From: Schizochytrium sp. CCTCC M209059
Lineage: Eukaryota; Sar; Bigyra; Thraustochytrida; Thraustochytriidae
Direction: 5' to 3'
Assembly: GCA_000818945.1 (NCBI GenBank)
Contig: KN805395.1
Location: forward strand, 232,749 to 296,748
DNA length: 64,000 nucleotides
Within the stretch, counting starts at the first letter, position 1; the number at the start of each line of letters is the position of its first letter. The position numbers were made by a program, and so were the translations under genes. The notes under the pieces were generated by a model, which ran no database searches, was not told the DNA's origin, and was given only the letters and a program-made list of their open reading frames with translations. Positions 20,274 to 32,300 of the stretch are shown in pieces.

Positions 20274-23200
20274 TTAGCGTGTGTCAAGTGGTACGGCGGC
20301 GCTTGACGCAGGAGCATAGACAGAAACAACGCTGTCAAGTGCGCCAGCGCCAAGCAAAAGCTTGTAAGGGTGAAATGCGAGCGCTGAGACAGGGCCAATG
20401 CGCTGCCGCAGAAAACCGTGGTGGTAGCGAATAGATGAAAGCTTCTCACCCTGTGCATTGGCAATGTGAATGAACTGATGGTGCGAACCGCTCGCGAGGA
20501 TTGGCGCAAACTCATGATGAGCAAGCGCAGTCATGGGAGACCGATGCACATCAAAAGCGAGCTCGGGCTGCACAAGACGAGGTCGCGGACGCAAAACGTC
20601 TTCGCCGTCCTCTCGCGCTTTGTAGTATGTATCAAGTTGTTGCTGGAACAGCGGACTTCCATGTGCGAACCTTCGGATGTCGTAAAATCGAACCTCCCCC
20701 GAAACAGACCCGCTCACAATTGTGCGCCCCTCGCCGCTGCTCGGAACGCTGACATTTACAACCCACGAGCGGTGGCTCTGACACACAGCAACAGCTGTCG
20801 CCAGTCGCGCGCCTGCGCGCACTCGCTTGTCAAAGACACGAACGGCTCCATCTCCGCTACCCACCACGAAAACAGCGCCGTCCTCGCCGCCCGCCTGGGA
20901 ACCATGGAAACCCATGTCAATCTCGCTCGGAACCCCTGTGCCGCCAAGACCCAGCGTTGGGCCATACGCAGCAATGCTAGTGGTACCTTTTTGCGTTCCA
21001 GCATCCACACGACCCACTTCGCACTCCTTCACCATGTCCCAAATGGCCACGGTCTGCAGTGCACCGCCGCAAATCAAGTGACCACAGCGTTGAAGATTAA
21101 AGGTCATCCCCGGACCTGAAGCGCCGGCACGGAGCTCTGGAAGGGCCGTCCACGCCGTCACAAGTCGCGCGCCGTTGACTTTGCCTTGACCACAACGCTC
21201 CAGGACATCGCGCCACACGCGCACTCGACCATCGTCCGAACCGACCACCAGGTACGGTTCTGCCGTCTCGTTCATCCACGACATTGCCGTGGTACGCGCC
21301 TGGATAGGTCCGCGACCTACCTTGTGATGGTGATGCACGTGGCTCGAGCGAATCGAAACGTCTCGGATGCCTTGCGCATAGTCCGCTTGAGTCTGCGATT
21401 GAAGCTGCATTTGCAACTTTGTCTGCAGGGGAACCTGCTGCGGTCCGAGAGGCGGGGTCGAGTACTGCTTTCGAATGCCGGGCGCATTGCCGTCAGCGCT
21501 TCGTACACTTCCATTAAGTCGCAGGCCGCGCGGAGAAGCGGCATCCACAGATGATTCTCTCTCGAGAAGACCTGGCTGCTGCTGCAACATCAGCTGTTGC
21601 TGCTGCTCGTCCCTGGAATATCCATTTCCTGCGTTGGCCTCGTTGTCCGAGGATGATGATGCCGCCAGGGCGCTTGCCATCTCGAGGCGGACGCCAACAC
21701 AGGTTTCGTTATCGAAACGATTGAGAAGCGTATTCTCCGTGGTGCTCGCCTGCAGGGCCGTAGCAGACTCAACAGGATATGTCCACAGCGAGATCTCTCC
21801 TGTTTGACCGGCAACGACGATGACAGGCTCAAACGGGTGAAAGAGAACCTGCGAACAACGCGCTTGGCCATGGTCAAAGACAGCATGCTCCTCGAACTTG
21901 CCAGGCTTGCTGAGGTCCCCGAGCCAAGCTCGCTGTGTAGCAGCCCACGTCCCGTCGCGGTGAACGAGAAGTCCGGCGCCGTGCTTATTGATGGCGTGCG
22001 ACAAACGCTCAAGTCGTCGCTGTACTCGAAGCGTCGGGCTTGGAACTCTGCTCTGCGCATCGGTTGGCTGCGACAACGTCTCCAGCGCGTCCTCGCTCGG
22101 CACTCTCTGCGCGCTATGCGCTTGCGATTGCAATGTGTTCTGCGCTTGCCCAGAGGGTGATGCCGAGGATGAGTTCGAAGGCGATGATGATGACGACGAG
22201 GAAGACACTGAATATCCGGATTGAACTCCCTGTGACGTAACTGTGTAATTCGATTGATGAGATTGGTGTGACACCGAGCGCGAGACGCTTGGAAGTGGGG
22301 CCGAAATTGCCGCCATGACGTCTTGCATAAGCTTGGGATCGTCCTCTTGAAGGATTTTAGCCCACTGTGCACCCCTGTACATGAGCATGATCGCCGCCTG
22401 TGCGGCTTCAGACTTGCGACGCTTCCATCGTACAATGGAACTGCCATCTGCGCTCAGTGGGTCAATCTCGTGGTGGGGTCCTTCCTTTGGAATCCATGTG
22501 TCGTCGGAGGCCGCAGATACAGGTTTAGTGAACTCGCGCGCGCGTCGGGCGTAGAGCGTAGACACGAGGCCGAGAGCTTCGAGAATGTCTTCTGCCAAAA
22601 TATAAGGATTCTGTCGCTGTGGCGCAGGAGGTGGTGCGGGCATGGGGGGTGGCTGCGGCACCTGTTGCGCGCCGTGCCCGCCATCAGAAGACGCAGAGGC
22701 AGCGTCAACACCGGTATTCAGGGGCGCGCTCGAGCTCTTCTTGGCCCCATTGGGCCCAGCTCGAGATCCTGCACCAGCAGTATTTCTTCCATCTAGTGAG
22801 AATGCAGGTCTCGGAGACGAGGAAAAAGAGCTCTCTGTTTGCTGGAGACCAGCGCGCGAGCGAATGTTATTGATGCGCTTTTGCAGCTCGACCCGCACAA
22901 ATTCCACGAGCACATTGGCCACACGAGAGACAGCGGGGAACGGATCGTGGGCCGCAAGATGTTTTATTGTCAGCCAAACGTTCAGATAGGTTTCCGTATT
23001 GGGACCAATCTTCTGTTTAAGGGTTTGCACGAGATCTTCAAGGTCCTGCGCGTCAAGCGCACCGCCAGAACGTGCTTGAAGTGCGCTGCCCTGCAACTCT
23101 TTGAGTTCGTGCACAGTAAGTTGAATCAGCGTCGCGTGTCGTGGGTCGAGAACGAAACGTGCAAGCGCAAGTGCCACCTCTCGGCGTACCGCGGGAGACC

Positions 23201-23565
23201 CATGCGATAAAAGTTCAAGCAAGCTCCGTGCCACCGTGCAATCCTGCCGCTTTGCTTCCGGCTCACTTTCCTCGAACCTTCTGCGTTGATCCGCAAGGGC
23301 CTGCTGTTGCTGCTGTTGTTGCTGTTGCTGTTGTTGCTGCTGCTGCTGGTGCTGCTGGTGTTGCTGTGCGTACTGTCGATGACGATCGAAGCCAGGTTGC
23401 TGCGCTCGCGCCTGGTGCAGCGGGTACTGCGACTGCATCCTCGAATGGGATTGGCCCATGCTCGAATGCCCGCCCATCCCACGCCCTCGAAAGGCGCTCT
23501 GGGAGTACCCTCCTTGTTGATGTTGCTGTTGCTGTTGTTGGGGCTGCTGCTGGGAGTACTGCTGT

Positions 23566-23597
<32 letters not shown>

Positions 23598-26102
23598 CTG
23601 TTGCTGCCGGCGCGCCGCCTGGCCAAGTGAGGCGCCTCCTTGGTGTTGTGCACCCATTCCTGGGGGCCCCGTAGAAGGAGGTGGCTCCTGCGTCCCTGTC
23701 GGCCCCACGCCATGGGCCCAATGAGGGCCGATGAGGCCACCGACGGCCAAAATGGCAGCTTGCAAGAGACCGACATCGTTCGTTTCCTGGATTAGACCAA
23801 GAAGCGTCTCGCGGAGACCCAGCTCAATGACGCGTCGGCGCGCATTCGCGTGGCGCTCGCACAGCTTGGACAGTACGAAACAGAGCCAGACCTTGAGGTT
23901 CAAGAGAGCGAAACGCGCCTCCTCATCCATTGCCAAAGGGGCCAAAAATATTCTCTGAATGGCCTCAAGCAAAGGGTCTTGCAGACAAAGTTGCTGGCCA
24001 ACAGGATGCCCATCGAGTATAACGCTTAAAACGAAGGCCGCTCGTCGACTGTGGCCAACCATTTGTGCAATCTCGGTCAGCTCCTTGGGCGAGCACATGG
24101 TGTAAGAGTCTGGAAGGTCAAGCCATTGAATCTGGTCCACAAAGTATTGATGGCCTCTACGAAGCTCCCCAGGGGCACGCGCGCCGCCCCGGCCCGCTGC
24201 CTGGGCGCCTGCGGCGTGTGATGTGCTAATTTCCTTGACAAGGTCCGCTTGGCATGAGCTGTCGAGAGCGAGAATCTTGCTCCAAATGTGAATCAGGACG
24301 GGACGGTTCTCTTGCGCACTCAAAAGGAGCTTGTTCACATAAGGGAAAATGCCCACGCTAAGCGCTAATGAGACAGCCCAAGAGCCGAGGTTGAGAAAGC
24401 GGGCCAGGAGATCGAGGGCTCGTTGTCTATGGAACGAGCTCAAGAGTACTTGAAGGACAATTGGAAGCTGCTCAGGAACCTCGCGGCGCTCCACGTTCTC
24501 GCCGTACGTGAGCCATACCTCAAAGGCGGTAAGCTGATGCGCAAAGAATTCGCTCTGGCGATATGTGTACACACGGTTCTCGATCTTGTCGTGCTGTTTC
24601 GCAGGACTCTGGCGCCCGCGTCGACTCGCCGGGCCAGCCCCGACCCCGTCTTCGGCCGATAGATTCGGGACCAGAAGTGGAAGCTGCGTGAGACAATTCT
24701 CGACTGCCATGTCCCAGGACTGCCAAAGATGGTGCTGCCAGGTAGGCGGCAGCGCAGGATGCGACTGCGGCGTGCAGTTCAATGACTTGAGAAGGCGTTC
24801 CGCAAGAAGAAAGTTGCGAAAGAGCGACGCCACGAGAATGTCTTGACGAAAGAGTTTGCGGAAAAGGTTACGCGGAATCACTGTCCAGGCAATCGTGTCT
24901 GTGATGGCAGTGAAGATCCAATTCAGCTCCCCAAGCGGCGTTTTGCGCTCACCAAGCTTACCTGGGACGCAGTCCACCATGTCGACGGTAATGCCCAGAG
25001 CATCCATGGACACGCGGTGCTGCATGACATACCAGCGGAGTGCAATCTTGATGGGCGTGGTCAGACAAGAGGTGAAAATGTCTGCTGGAAAATCCGGACT
25101 CGAAGGAAGGTTTTCGTTGGGGCCGCACGCAAGCAAGACGATACAATCATTGGGGGCATGATCCCGACGCCCTTGATGCGCATTCCCAGCTCGCCCACCA
25201 CGCCCTCCGTTGACGGTGCCATTGTGCAGAGACAGCTGGTTGTTTTGATAATGTTGTTGTTGCTGCTGCTGTTGCTCCGCATCGATGTCGCGCATAAAAT
25301 GGGGAAGCAAGAGTCCGGCATGGGAACAGTCAAAGGTGTAAATTGCAGGACTTCCGACCCATCGTTTCAAGTCGTGTACCGACAGTGGCATGTACTGCGT
25401 AATGTCACTGTTGAAGACCCATATTTCGCCGTTGCCCGATGGTCGCGGCACGCCATGGCCATTATAGTGAAACAACACTCGCTCGTTCTTGGCGGTCTTG
25501 CGCAACGAGTTGCACAGTGCACTGATGCGGTCGAGATCCGGATCTTGAATGTACTTGTACCGTGCGCGAGGATGCCAAAGCTCAAAATTCTGTTGCAGCG
25601 CCTTGGACACCAGTTCGAGGGCGCGCGCGGTCATGTACTGCGTTGGGTCGATCCAGCACTCGAGACGAGCGCACGGGTCGGTCTTGACTACATCCGGCGG
25701 GTCAGTGCCAAGATTAAGGCACAGGACGAGTCCGACCGTGACGGTTTTCATGCGCTCACGCAGCTTCCACGAAGAAGGGGCCACGGCGAGAGCCTCGTCG
25801 TCGAGGCGCTCCTTGACCTCTTCCTCGAGATAGGTGAGAAGCCGCTTGTCTTGCGACCTGAGCCGCAATTTCCCGCCCTCGAAACCCACGCCTGGTGGGA
25901 GCTGGGCGGGCCCTGTCGCGTTCCCGCCGCCCAGGGCGCCGGCACCGCTCGCGCCGAGCATCTTGGCGCGGACCTGGGCGACAATTTCATGAACGCGCAG
26001 CTCGAGCAGCTGCAGCTCCAGGTCGTCGGCGAGCGCGTACTCGCCGCTGGGGCCCACGCGCCAGTCGTGGTGCCGCCCGTCTAGCAGAAAGGCGCCCTCC
26101 AT
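20274..26102 (-). CDS. RPTOR: Raptor, regulatory subunit of TOR complex 1
   Basis: Scaffold that brings substrates to TOR kinase in TORC1, the nutrient- and growth-sensing complex. The 1,942-residue product has the Raptor N-terminal conserved caspase-like domain (about 110-290), with WKLRERMKT, FHYNGHGVPRP (211-221) and TFDCSHAG (256-263). These keep the caspase-type His and Cys positions. HEAT-type helices follow. A linker of about 130 residues (encoded about 23290-23620) is dominated by poly-Gln, mixed CAG/CAA. The last 500 residues form WD40 repeats, with phrases such as YLVVGSDDGRVRVWRD and VVGSGDGAVRVFDKR. It is longer than human Raptor (about 1,335) mainly from low-complexity inserts. 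The first in-frame ATG consistent with the family is at 26102; the frame stays open further upstream but with no ATG. Confidence 0.95.
23290..23620 (-). repeat. CAG/CAA repeats inside Raptor (poly-Gln linker)
   Basis: Two clusters (about 23300-23375 and 23515-23605) of CTG/TTG on the plus strand, read as CAG/CAA on the coding strand, encode long poly-Gln runs broken by His, Tyr and Pro. Mixed codons suggest it is an older, partly stabilised tract. It falls between helical repeats, so it should not disrupt the fold. Confidence 0.9.
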
Positions 26103-26548
26103 CGCGCCAGCTCGGGCCCCGCCCGCTTCGCTCGCTCGCTCGCCCGCCCGCCCGCCCGCGCGCGCGCGGCTCGCTCCGTTTTCGCTATGCGCTGCGCTGC
26201 CAGGCGCTCTCTGCTGCTGTTGAGGATTTTTTGCCACACGCAAGCGGCGACGCGCTCTGCAGATAAAGCAGAAGAGACGGCAGCCCTGCAGCGCTGCAAG
26301 TGACGAGGATGCGAGGAGAACGCAGCGCAGCAGCCGCGACACTCAACGCCAGGCGAGGGCTGGCTCGAGGAAATTGGCAGCGAATGGCTGGCAGAAGATG
26401 GAGAAGCTTGGATTGGATTGTAGGCCCAGAGACGGCGAGGATATCGATGATGATGATGATGATGATGATGATCTTGGCCGGCCGGATGCAAAGATGATAA
26501 AGGTGGGAAGAATATGGATTTCTTTTGACGCAGTGTACGAATGAAATT
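26103..26548. other. Raptor upstream region with a GAT microsatellite
   Basis: Holds the Raptor promoter and the 3' untranslated region of the enolase-like gene, which lies upstream on the same strand. A (GAT)n run of about nine units lies at about 26446-26472. No gene seen. Confidence 0.5.
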
Positions 26549-28198
26549 CTAAAAGGGAGACCGGAAGCGCGAACCTGCGTAGAACGCAGAGCTGCCAAGA
26601 GCATGCTGGATGCGTAATAACTGGTTCAGTCTCGCAGCAGTGTTGGGCGAGGCGAAGTTGCCAAATTGCACGAGACCAATGCCTGCGCCGACACAGAAAT
26701 CAGCAGGAAACTCATCATAAGTGTCGTGCGTTGGCTCCCACACGACCACCATCGCCTGACCCATACTTGCGTTGGCCTCGCAAACCTGTGCAAGGTCCGT
26801 CACTGTGAAGACGTCACTAAACGGCGTGCCAATGTAGATGCGCTCGCCATTGCACGGAGGTAGGCCGCTGTCCAGGCTTCCGGACGATGTCTTGCCTTCT
26901 TTCTCGGCATCCTCTCCGTCTGCCTCGCCGTCGCTGTCTTCTCCGCCGGCTTCCTTGCCTTCGACGGGCGAAGAGTCCTCGTCTTTACTCTCTGCGCCAT
27001 CACCATCCTCAGTATTGGCTGCGATGCCGTCTTCCGCGACGTGGTTGAGCAACAAGACTTGCTCGCCATATTCTTCGACGAAATTAGCCATTTGTGATTT
27101 GCTTTGCGGGGGGAAGATGTTTTCCGCCACCGCGAGGAGGAGCCCACTTTCTTCATTGCCTAGCACTTCTTTTGCCGCTTCGAGAACTGCAGTTCGCGCA
27201 TCTTCCGGTGGGCTGAAAGACACGTCTAAGCGTGGTGGACTTGCGCTTGGTGCAACGTGACCTTCTCCCTCACCAGGTTCTTCATTCTCGCCCTCGGCAG
27301 CGTCTTTGCCTTCCAATGAGTCTTTCTTGCTCTCGCCATTATCGCCTGCGTCAGCCCCTTCATTTGTGGGTGCTGCATCATCCGGAAGGTCATCGAGAAT
27401 CATCTCGCGCGCTGTAACGCTGAGCTTGAGCTTTTCGGCCCATCCCCGTTCCAAGACACACGCGACAACTGCCTGCAAAAGGTCTGCGAAGCTCGATTCA
27501 GGGCTCGTAGCTTCAGGAAGGGCTGCCAGTGCACCAATTGCTTCACGTGCTAATCGAATTGCGCTTTCCAAGGAACTTGCGCCTATTGGCAGGATGCCGA
27601 TCGCATCATGTGCCCGTTCGATTGCGGTGAACCAGGGAACAGGCATGGCGAACTCGCTACGTTTCATGAGACCGGCGACTCGACGAAAGACTGGCTCTTC
27701 GATGGCACTTGCTTTGCACATGGCCACCGAGGCAGCATACAAGGTGTTGCAACCAATCTTGATTTTTCGCTCCGATGTGTCGAGAGCGAGAAGTGCCTGG
27801 TCTGCAGCCTCCAGATCAGCGGGGTCGCAACCCACCAGTGCTTTGGCAATGGGTCCATTGATGGTACTGACAAAATTATCGCCGACGAGGCGGTCTGCTG
27901 CGGTTGGGATTCGTACACTACTCACTTGCGTTCTATATCGGCCATTGTCCGTAACGATTTCCACCTCGAGAGCCTCATCGCCACTGCAATCGTAGATGAT
28001 CCGACCATGCACTTCGAGCACGCCCTGGCCTGCCTTTGACTTTTCTTTAAAGAGGTCCGCGATTTGGGCATAAGGGTCTTCTGGGCGCTGGCGAAGGCAC
28101 TCGTTGAGAACCTCATTCACCGTGCGCTCCAATTCATGCTCAGCGAGGTACGCCTCCACCATCTTTTTCTCCGACTTGATCATCGTTGCGTTCGCCAT
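26549..28198 (-). CDS. Enolase-4-like protein: DPY-30/RII-type helix fused to a degenerate enolase
   Basis: A 549-residue protein. Residues about 12-50 (VEAYLAEHELERTVNEVLN, RPEDPYAQIADLF) match the DPY-30/RII-alpha dimerisation motif, used for docking in flagellar complexes. Residues about 60-190 match the enolase N-terminal domain (STINGPIAKALVGCDP, IKIGCNTLYAASVAMCKA). The end also matches enolase (DFCVGAGIGLVQFGNF, LNQLLRIQHALGSSAFYAG). The catalytic Lys of the usual IKTGAP is Gln-Phe here, and the SHRSGETED loop has become WEPTHDTYDEF, so glycolytic activity is unlikely. Two acidic, Ser-rich inserts lie in the middle. Vertebrate ENO4, a sperm-flagellum enolase variant, has a similar layout. 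A structural or scaffolding role in the zoospore flagellum is inferred. ATG at 28198. Confidence 0.8.
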   Translation of the reverse strand: MANATMIKSEKKMVEAYLAEHELERTVNEVLNECLRQRPEDPYAQIADLFKEKSKAGQGVLEVHGRIIYDCSGDEALEVEIVTDNGRYRTQVSSVRIPTAADRLVGDNFVSTINGPIAKALVGCDPADLEAADQALLALDTSERKIKIGCNTLYAASVAMCKASAIEEPVFRRVAGLMKRSEFAMPVPWFTAIERAHDAIGILPIGASSLESAIRLAREAIGALAALPEATSPESSFADLLQAVVACVLERGWAEKLKLSVTAREMILDDLPDDAAPTNEGADAGDNGESKKDSLEGKDAAEGENEEPGEGEGHVAPSASPPRLDVSFSPPEDARTAVLEAAKEVLGNEESGLLLAVAENIFPPQSKSQMANFVEEYGEQVLLLNHVAEDGIAANTEDGDGAESKDEDSSPVEGKEAGGEDSDGEADGEDAEKEGKTSSGSLDSGLPPCNGERIYIGTPFSDVFTVTDLAQVCEANASMGQAMVVVWEPTHDTYDEFPADFCVGAGIGLVQFGNFASPNTAARLNQLLRIQHALGSSAFYAGSRFRSPF

Positions 28199-28640
28199 GG
28201 TTGTGCTCTGCTCTGTCTGTCTGACCCTGGTAAAGCGAAGTCCTTTTTGACGTCTTCGTTGACCTTTGCGGCACGTCGGCGTTCCGCTTTCCTTTGCAAG
28301 ACTTCTGCACGCGTGGGTCAGCGCGGCGACTGCAGCGCCGAGACAGACGAAATGTTACTACTCTGTTTTTCTCCTATAAAGCTCAGGTGCAGAAAGAAGA
28401 AGGCGGCCGCATGCTCGCTCGACTCTAGTCGTGCAAGTGGTCGGGTCAGAGACGTTACGATCGCTCGGGCCCAGCACGAGCGAATATGGGTTGCGCAGAA
28501 TCCTTGTCTACAATATGGCTACATTCGCGTGTTCCTTTTCTCCGAGCGAGCGAAAGAAAGAAAGCTCGGACTCACAGGCAAGGAAAGCTTAGATCGCAGA
28601 CCGGACTCGGCAGCAGACGTCGGAGCCGCAGCAGCGTGCG
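28199..28640. promoter_or_regulatory. Divergent promoter region between enolase-like and CoA-binding genes
   Basis: A 442-bp spacer between two divergent starts. It should carry both promoters and leaders. I see no defined box that I can name. Confidence 0.4.
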
Positions 28641-29231
28641 ATGGGAAGCAAGATGTCCGGCGCAGGTGGCAGCGGCGGCGATGCGGTGACTTCGTTCTTT
28701 GCGAGCAAGCAGTTCGCAGTCGTCGGCGCCTCGTCGAACCGGGCAAAGTATGGCAACAAGGTGCTGCGGGCGTACACGGAGCATGGGCTCACGGCCATCC
28801 CGGGTAAGTAGGGGTGGTAGTACGACTCGTATCTTGCGTTAGTGCCGATCGCCCGGATGAAGCGCTCGTGCCGTGTTCGCAAGGCTTAACAGCAGCTGAA
28901 ACTAACTCCTTTGCGTTTGCGGATTTTTGCATGCGTGCCACCGATAGTTCATCCCAAGGAGACAGACGTCGAAGGCCTCGCCGTGCAGCAGCTCGAGGAC
29001 ATTGAAGATCCGGCGAACACGGGTGTGTCCATCATTACCCCTCCTGGAGCAACCGGTGAGGTTATTGAAAAAGCTGCCAAACTCGGCTTTACCAAGCTCT
29101 GGCTTCAACCCGGTGCTGAAAATAAGGACGTCCTCGACAAGCTCGCCTCGATGGACGTCGAGTATCTTGCGGGAGGACCCTGCGTGCTCGTGAGCTTGGC
29201 GCGTGGCGATCACAAGAAGGCCAACATGTAA
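28641..29231 (+). CDS. CoA-binding-domain protein, two exons
   Basis: A small protein of 148 residues (or 144 from the second ATG at 28653). Exon 1 is 28641-28803 and exon 2 is 28948-29231. Exon 1 encodes FFASKQFAVVGASSNRAKYGNKVLRAY and ends within a Val codon. Exon 2 continues VHPKETDVEGL, then ITPPGATGEVIEKAAKLGFTKLWLQPGAE and ends DHKKANM. This is the Rossmann-type CoA_binding_2 fold, with the GASxNxxKYGN nucleotide loop and the WLQPG motif. Such proteins are widespread and mostly of unknown function; nucleotide or CoA binding is expected from the family. The alternative ATG at 28641 adds MGSK, a possible N-myristoylation site. Splicing is supported because exon joining restores the family's GLTAIPVHPKE continuity. 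Confidence 0.85.
28804..28947 (+). other. Spliceosomal intron, 144 bp
   Basis: Begins GTAAGT after ATCCCGG and ends CACCGATAG before TTCATCCC. It is phase 1 and contains in-frame stops. Removing it joins a conserved CoA-binding fold without a gap. It is the only intron I can demonstrate in this window. Confidence 0.85.
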
Positions 29232-29368
29232 GCCTGTGCGTATCGTTTGCAACTACCAGCTAGTATCTTTTTCAATGTCAAATCTGGCAATATTTTTCAT
29301 GTCAATCATATGTTTTTACAAAGTTGATCGTCCCTCTTCAAACCAATTGTACGAATTCCATTTTGAAA

Positions 29369-32300
29369 TTAAAACGCCGACACTGAGAGTAAGCCAAGAG
29401 ATTGCCGTTTGTGATGTCTGGTGTGCGCGAGAAGATCCTTGTTGGAGGCAACTTCCTGCAGCTTTTGACGAATGAGCCGGCTTTCGATAGAGTTTCTTGC
29501 GTCGTCGTCGTCTTCGTCATCGTTGTCGCCACCATGCAGGGTCTCGACTGTACTCACTGATTTAGGGCTTTCCAAGTCAACTTCACTCGTTGCAGCGTTT
29601 TCGAGCACATGCGGCTCTGTGTCAATAGCATCCAAAGGTTGGCGTTGTCGCTGATGCCGATGCTCTCGCGAGAGCATTTGCCGACGTTGCGGCCTGGTCT
29701 TGCTCTCATCTTTTCGCTGTTGAAAGAATGCGGGCTCCTTGGGAACGAGTGGTGGATCCAATCTGCGGTCGATGAGTTCGCGCCAAGGAAATTTGTCAAA
29801 AAATGGATGCTCGACTGCGCCACGAGGACCCGCAACGCCGACGCCCAAGCGCGTGTACAATGAAGGTTGCAATAAGCGTAGAATCAGATCTATGGCGTTG
29901 TTCCACTCTGGAGCAAGCGTGGATAAGTTGGCCAATCCCCCTGGCAAGCCCGCAAGCTCGTCCTGTGCCAAGCTTTCCGAACCTTTGGCCCCCGTCGGAG
30001 GCAACCCAGGAAGTGGTTTCTTCGCAAAAGCCTCGGCAAAACTGACAACGCGATGCAGAACGATGTGGACATTTGTCGCGGCGTTCTTCGCCTCTTCTTG
30101 CGCAGCTGGTGCGTCGCTCTCCGCGCGTTGAGACTGTGCGGTCGAGGGCGCTGTCGTGTACTCAAATGGGTTGAAGCCGCAGGCCAGCTCGAAAAGTGTA
30201 ACGCCAAGAGCCCACCAGTCAACTGCAAGTCCATAGCTTACGCCACGACCAAGCACCAAACGCGCAATCTCCGGTGCCATGTATTTCGGAGTTCCGCAAA
30301 GCGTGCTCGTTCGAGCTGTCTCGCCACACATATTGCCCTTGGAAATGCCAAAGTCGATGAGGCGTAGATAACCCGTTGCGTCGACCATGATATTACCCGG
30401 TTTAATGTCGCGATGCAGAATATCATTCTCAAAAAGCACCTTGAGCGTGCTCACGAGGCAAGCCGCATAGAACTTGAAGTTTTCAAGCGATAAGCCCTGA
30501 GGGTGACTAGCAATGAGGGCAGCAAGATCTCCGCCAATCATGGGATCCATGCCCATTGTGACGAGCGCTCGCTGCGGCTCGGCCATGATTCCAAAGATTC
30601 GAGGCACCGTGTTTGTCGAGGCGAGACGCAGCATCAAAGCAATTTCGACATGAGCAGAGTGACCGAGCTCGCGCGGTTCGTCTGCAGCTTGTGCCAGCCA
30701 TTCTGGATCGGAGAAGAGGGACGAAGTCGAAGACGAGAACGAGCCCTGGTTGACAGCGCCGAGATCGAGTACTTCTTTGACGGCCAAGACGCGATCGCTC
30801 GGTTGGTGACGAGCATAGTAAAGCTTGGAACTGGGTCCCGTAAAAAGTCTTCGGAGCAAGATCAGGTCACCGCGATCTAACCGTGTCAAGCTTAGATTAC
30901 TGGGGGTTGCTTGAGAAATTGCCCTTTTCGTCAAATGTGTCTTTGGCCCGCTGTCAGCTCCGCTACTCTGCGGCTCGTGTCCCTCGCTGGCGCTTTGCAC
31001 GTTCTTGTCCGGCGCACCAGGCAGATCACCTTGCTCGGTGCTCGCACGATCGCTGCATTCGATACCTAGCTTTGTAAGAATCTCGCGCGAGATCAGCGCG
31101 CAAATTACTTCGCCACTCGCTCGCGCCACTCGCGCGGGTGAGGTGGCAAAAAACCGAGAGCCAAAATTGCGGACGGAGATGTCGCCGACAAGCGCAGAAG
31201 CGTCACCAAAACAGTCGCCGGCCGTGAGACTGACGAGGGGCTCGCTCCGTTGGAAAACTGTCAAGGCACCGTCCAGAATAAGCCAGAGTCCCTCGGTGCC
31301 TGGAAGAACCTGGCCGGCAGAAAGTCGCGTCACAGACATTCGGTCAGCAATCGCAAAAATCTCGACGCTCGTGCGCTCAGAAAAGAGCGGGTGATGAGAA
31401 AGTGCATGGCCAATGTGCAGCGCCTGGAGCATGCTTTGGTCCTGTTTTAGCTTTGTCTTTTTGCCAGCATGCAAAAGTGATAGAGCTTCTGCCAAGACTT
31501 CGTGTGTAAGAATGCCAACGCGAGCGCCCCGCTCACGCGCAGAAATGCGGTAGCCCACATCCGCGGATCTTAGATCTTCAGAGATTATGGCGGCTTCTGC
31601 AAAGAGCTCACCGCGATGAAGACAACGCACTTCTTCCCTCGTACACACGAGTTGCATGGTAACGCTGTCACGTTTTCGATACTCGATTTCGAGAGCAGCC
31701 TCTCCATTGTCAATGACGAGTAGACCCGGCTCGCTTGTGTGTTCGGCAAGGATGACCTCACTTGCGGCAAAGGTTTTCCAAACGACCTTTGACACGATGT
31801 GCATTCTCGCCTCGGGCGAGAGGTTCTGAAACAGGTAGATGTTTTGCAAGAAATCCGCTGCATCGTCTTCCTGGTGGATGTTGTTTTCAGCAAAGCGCAA
31901 GGCAGCGAGCTGATACTCGAGGCGATGTAGAGCCAAAAGAGTGGCCTCATCAGAGACAACAACAGCGCTCTCCCGATGCAAGAGGGGTTCCAGCATGGCT
32001 GTTTCGCAGAGCACATCCCCAGGGCCACACTTGCGTACGATTCGGGCTGCTGGGGTGTTGAGGACCTTGCGACGCAGTTGCAAGTTTCCGGTGATGACCA
32101 CGAACATGAGGGCTCCCGTCTGGCCCTGCATATATACGGACTCTCCTTTTGACACGGTGATCTCCACCGCTGACTTGAAGAGCTCGTGGCAAAAGCCTTC
32201 CGCGATGGAAGCAAAGGTGCTGGAGCCCGTGAGCGCTGCAGTGAGAAGGTCCTTTTGGCTATTTGAACCAGGTAGTTGAGACGATGCCGAGCTAAGCGAT

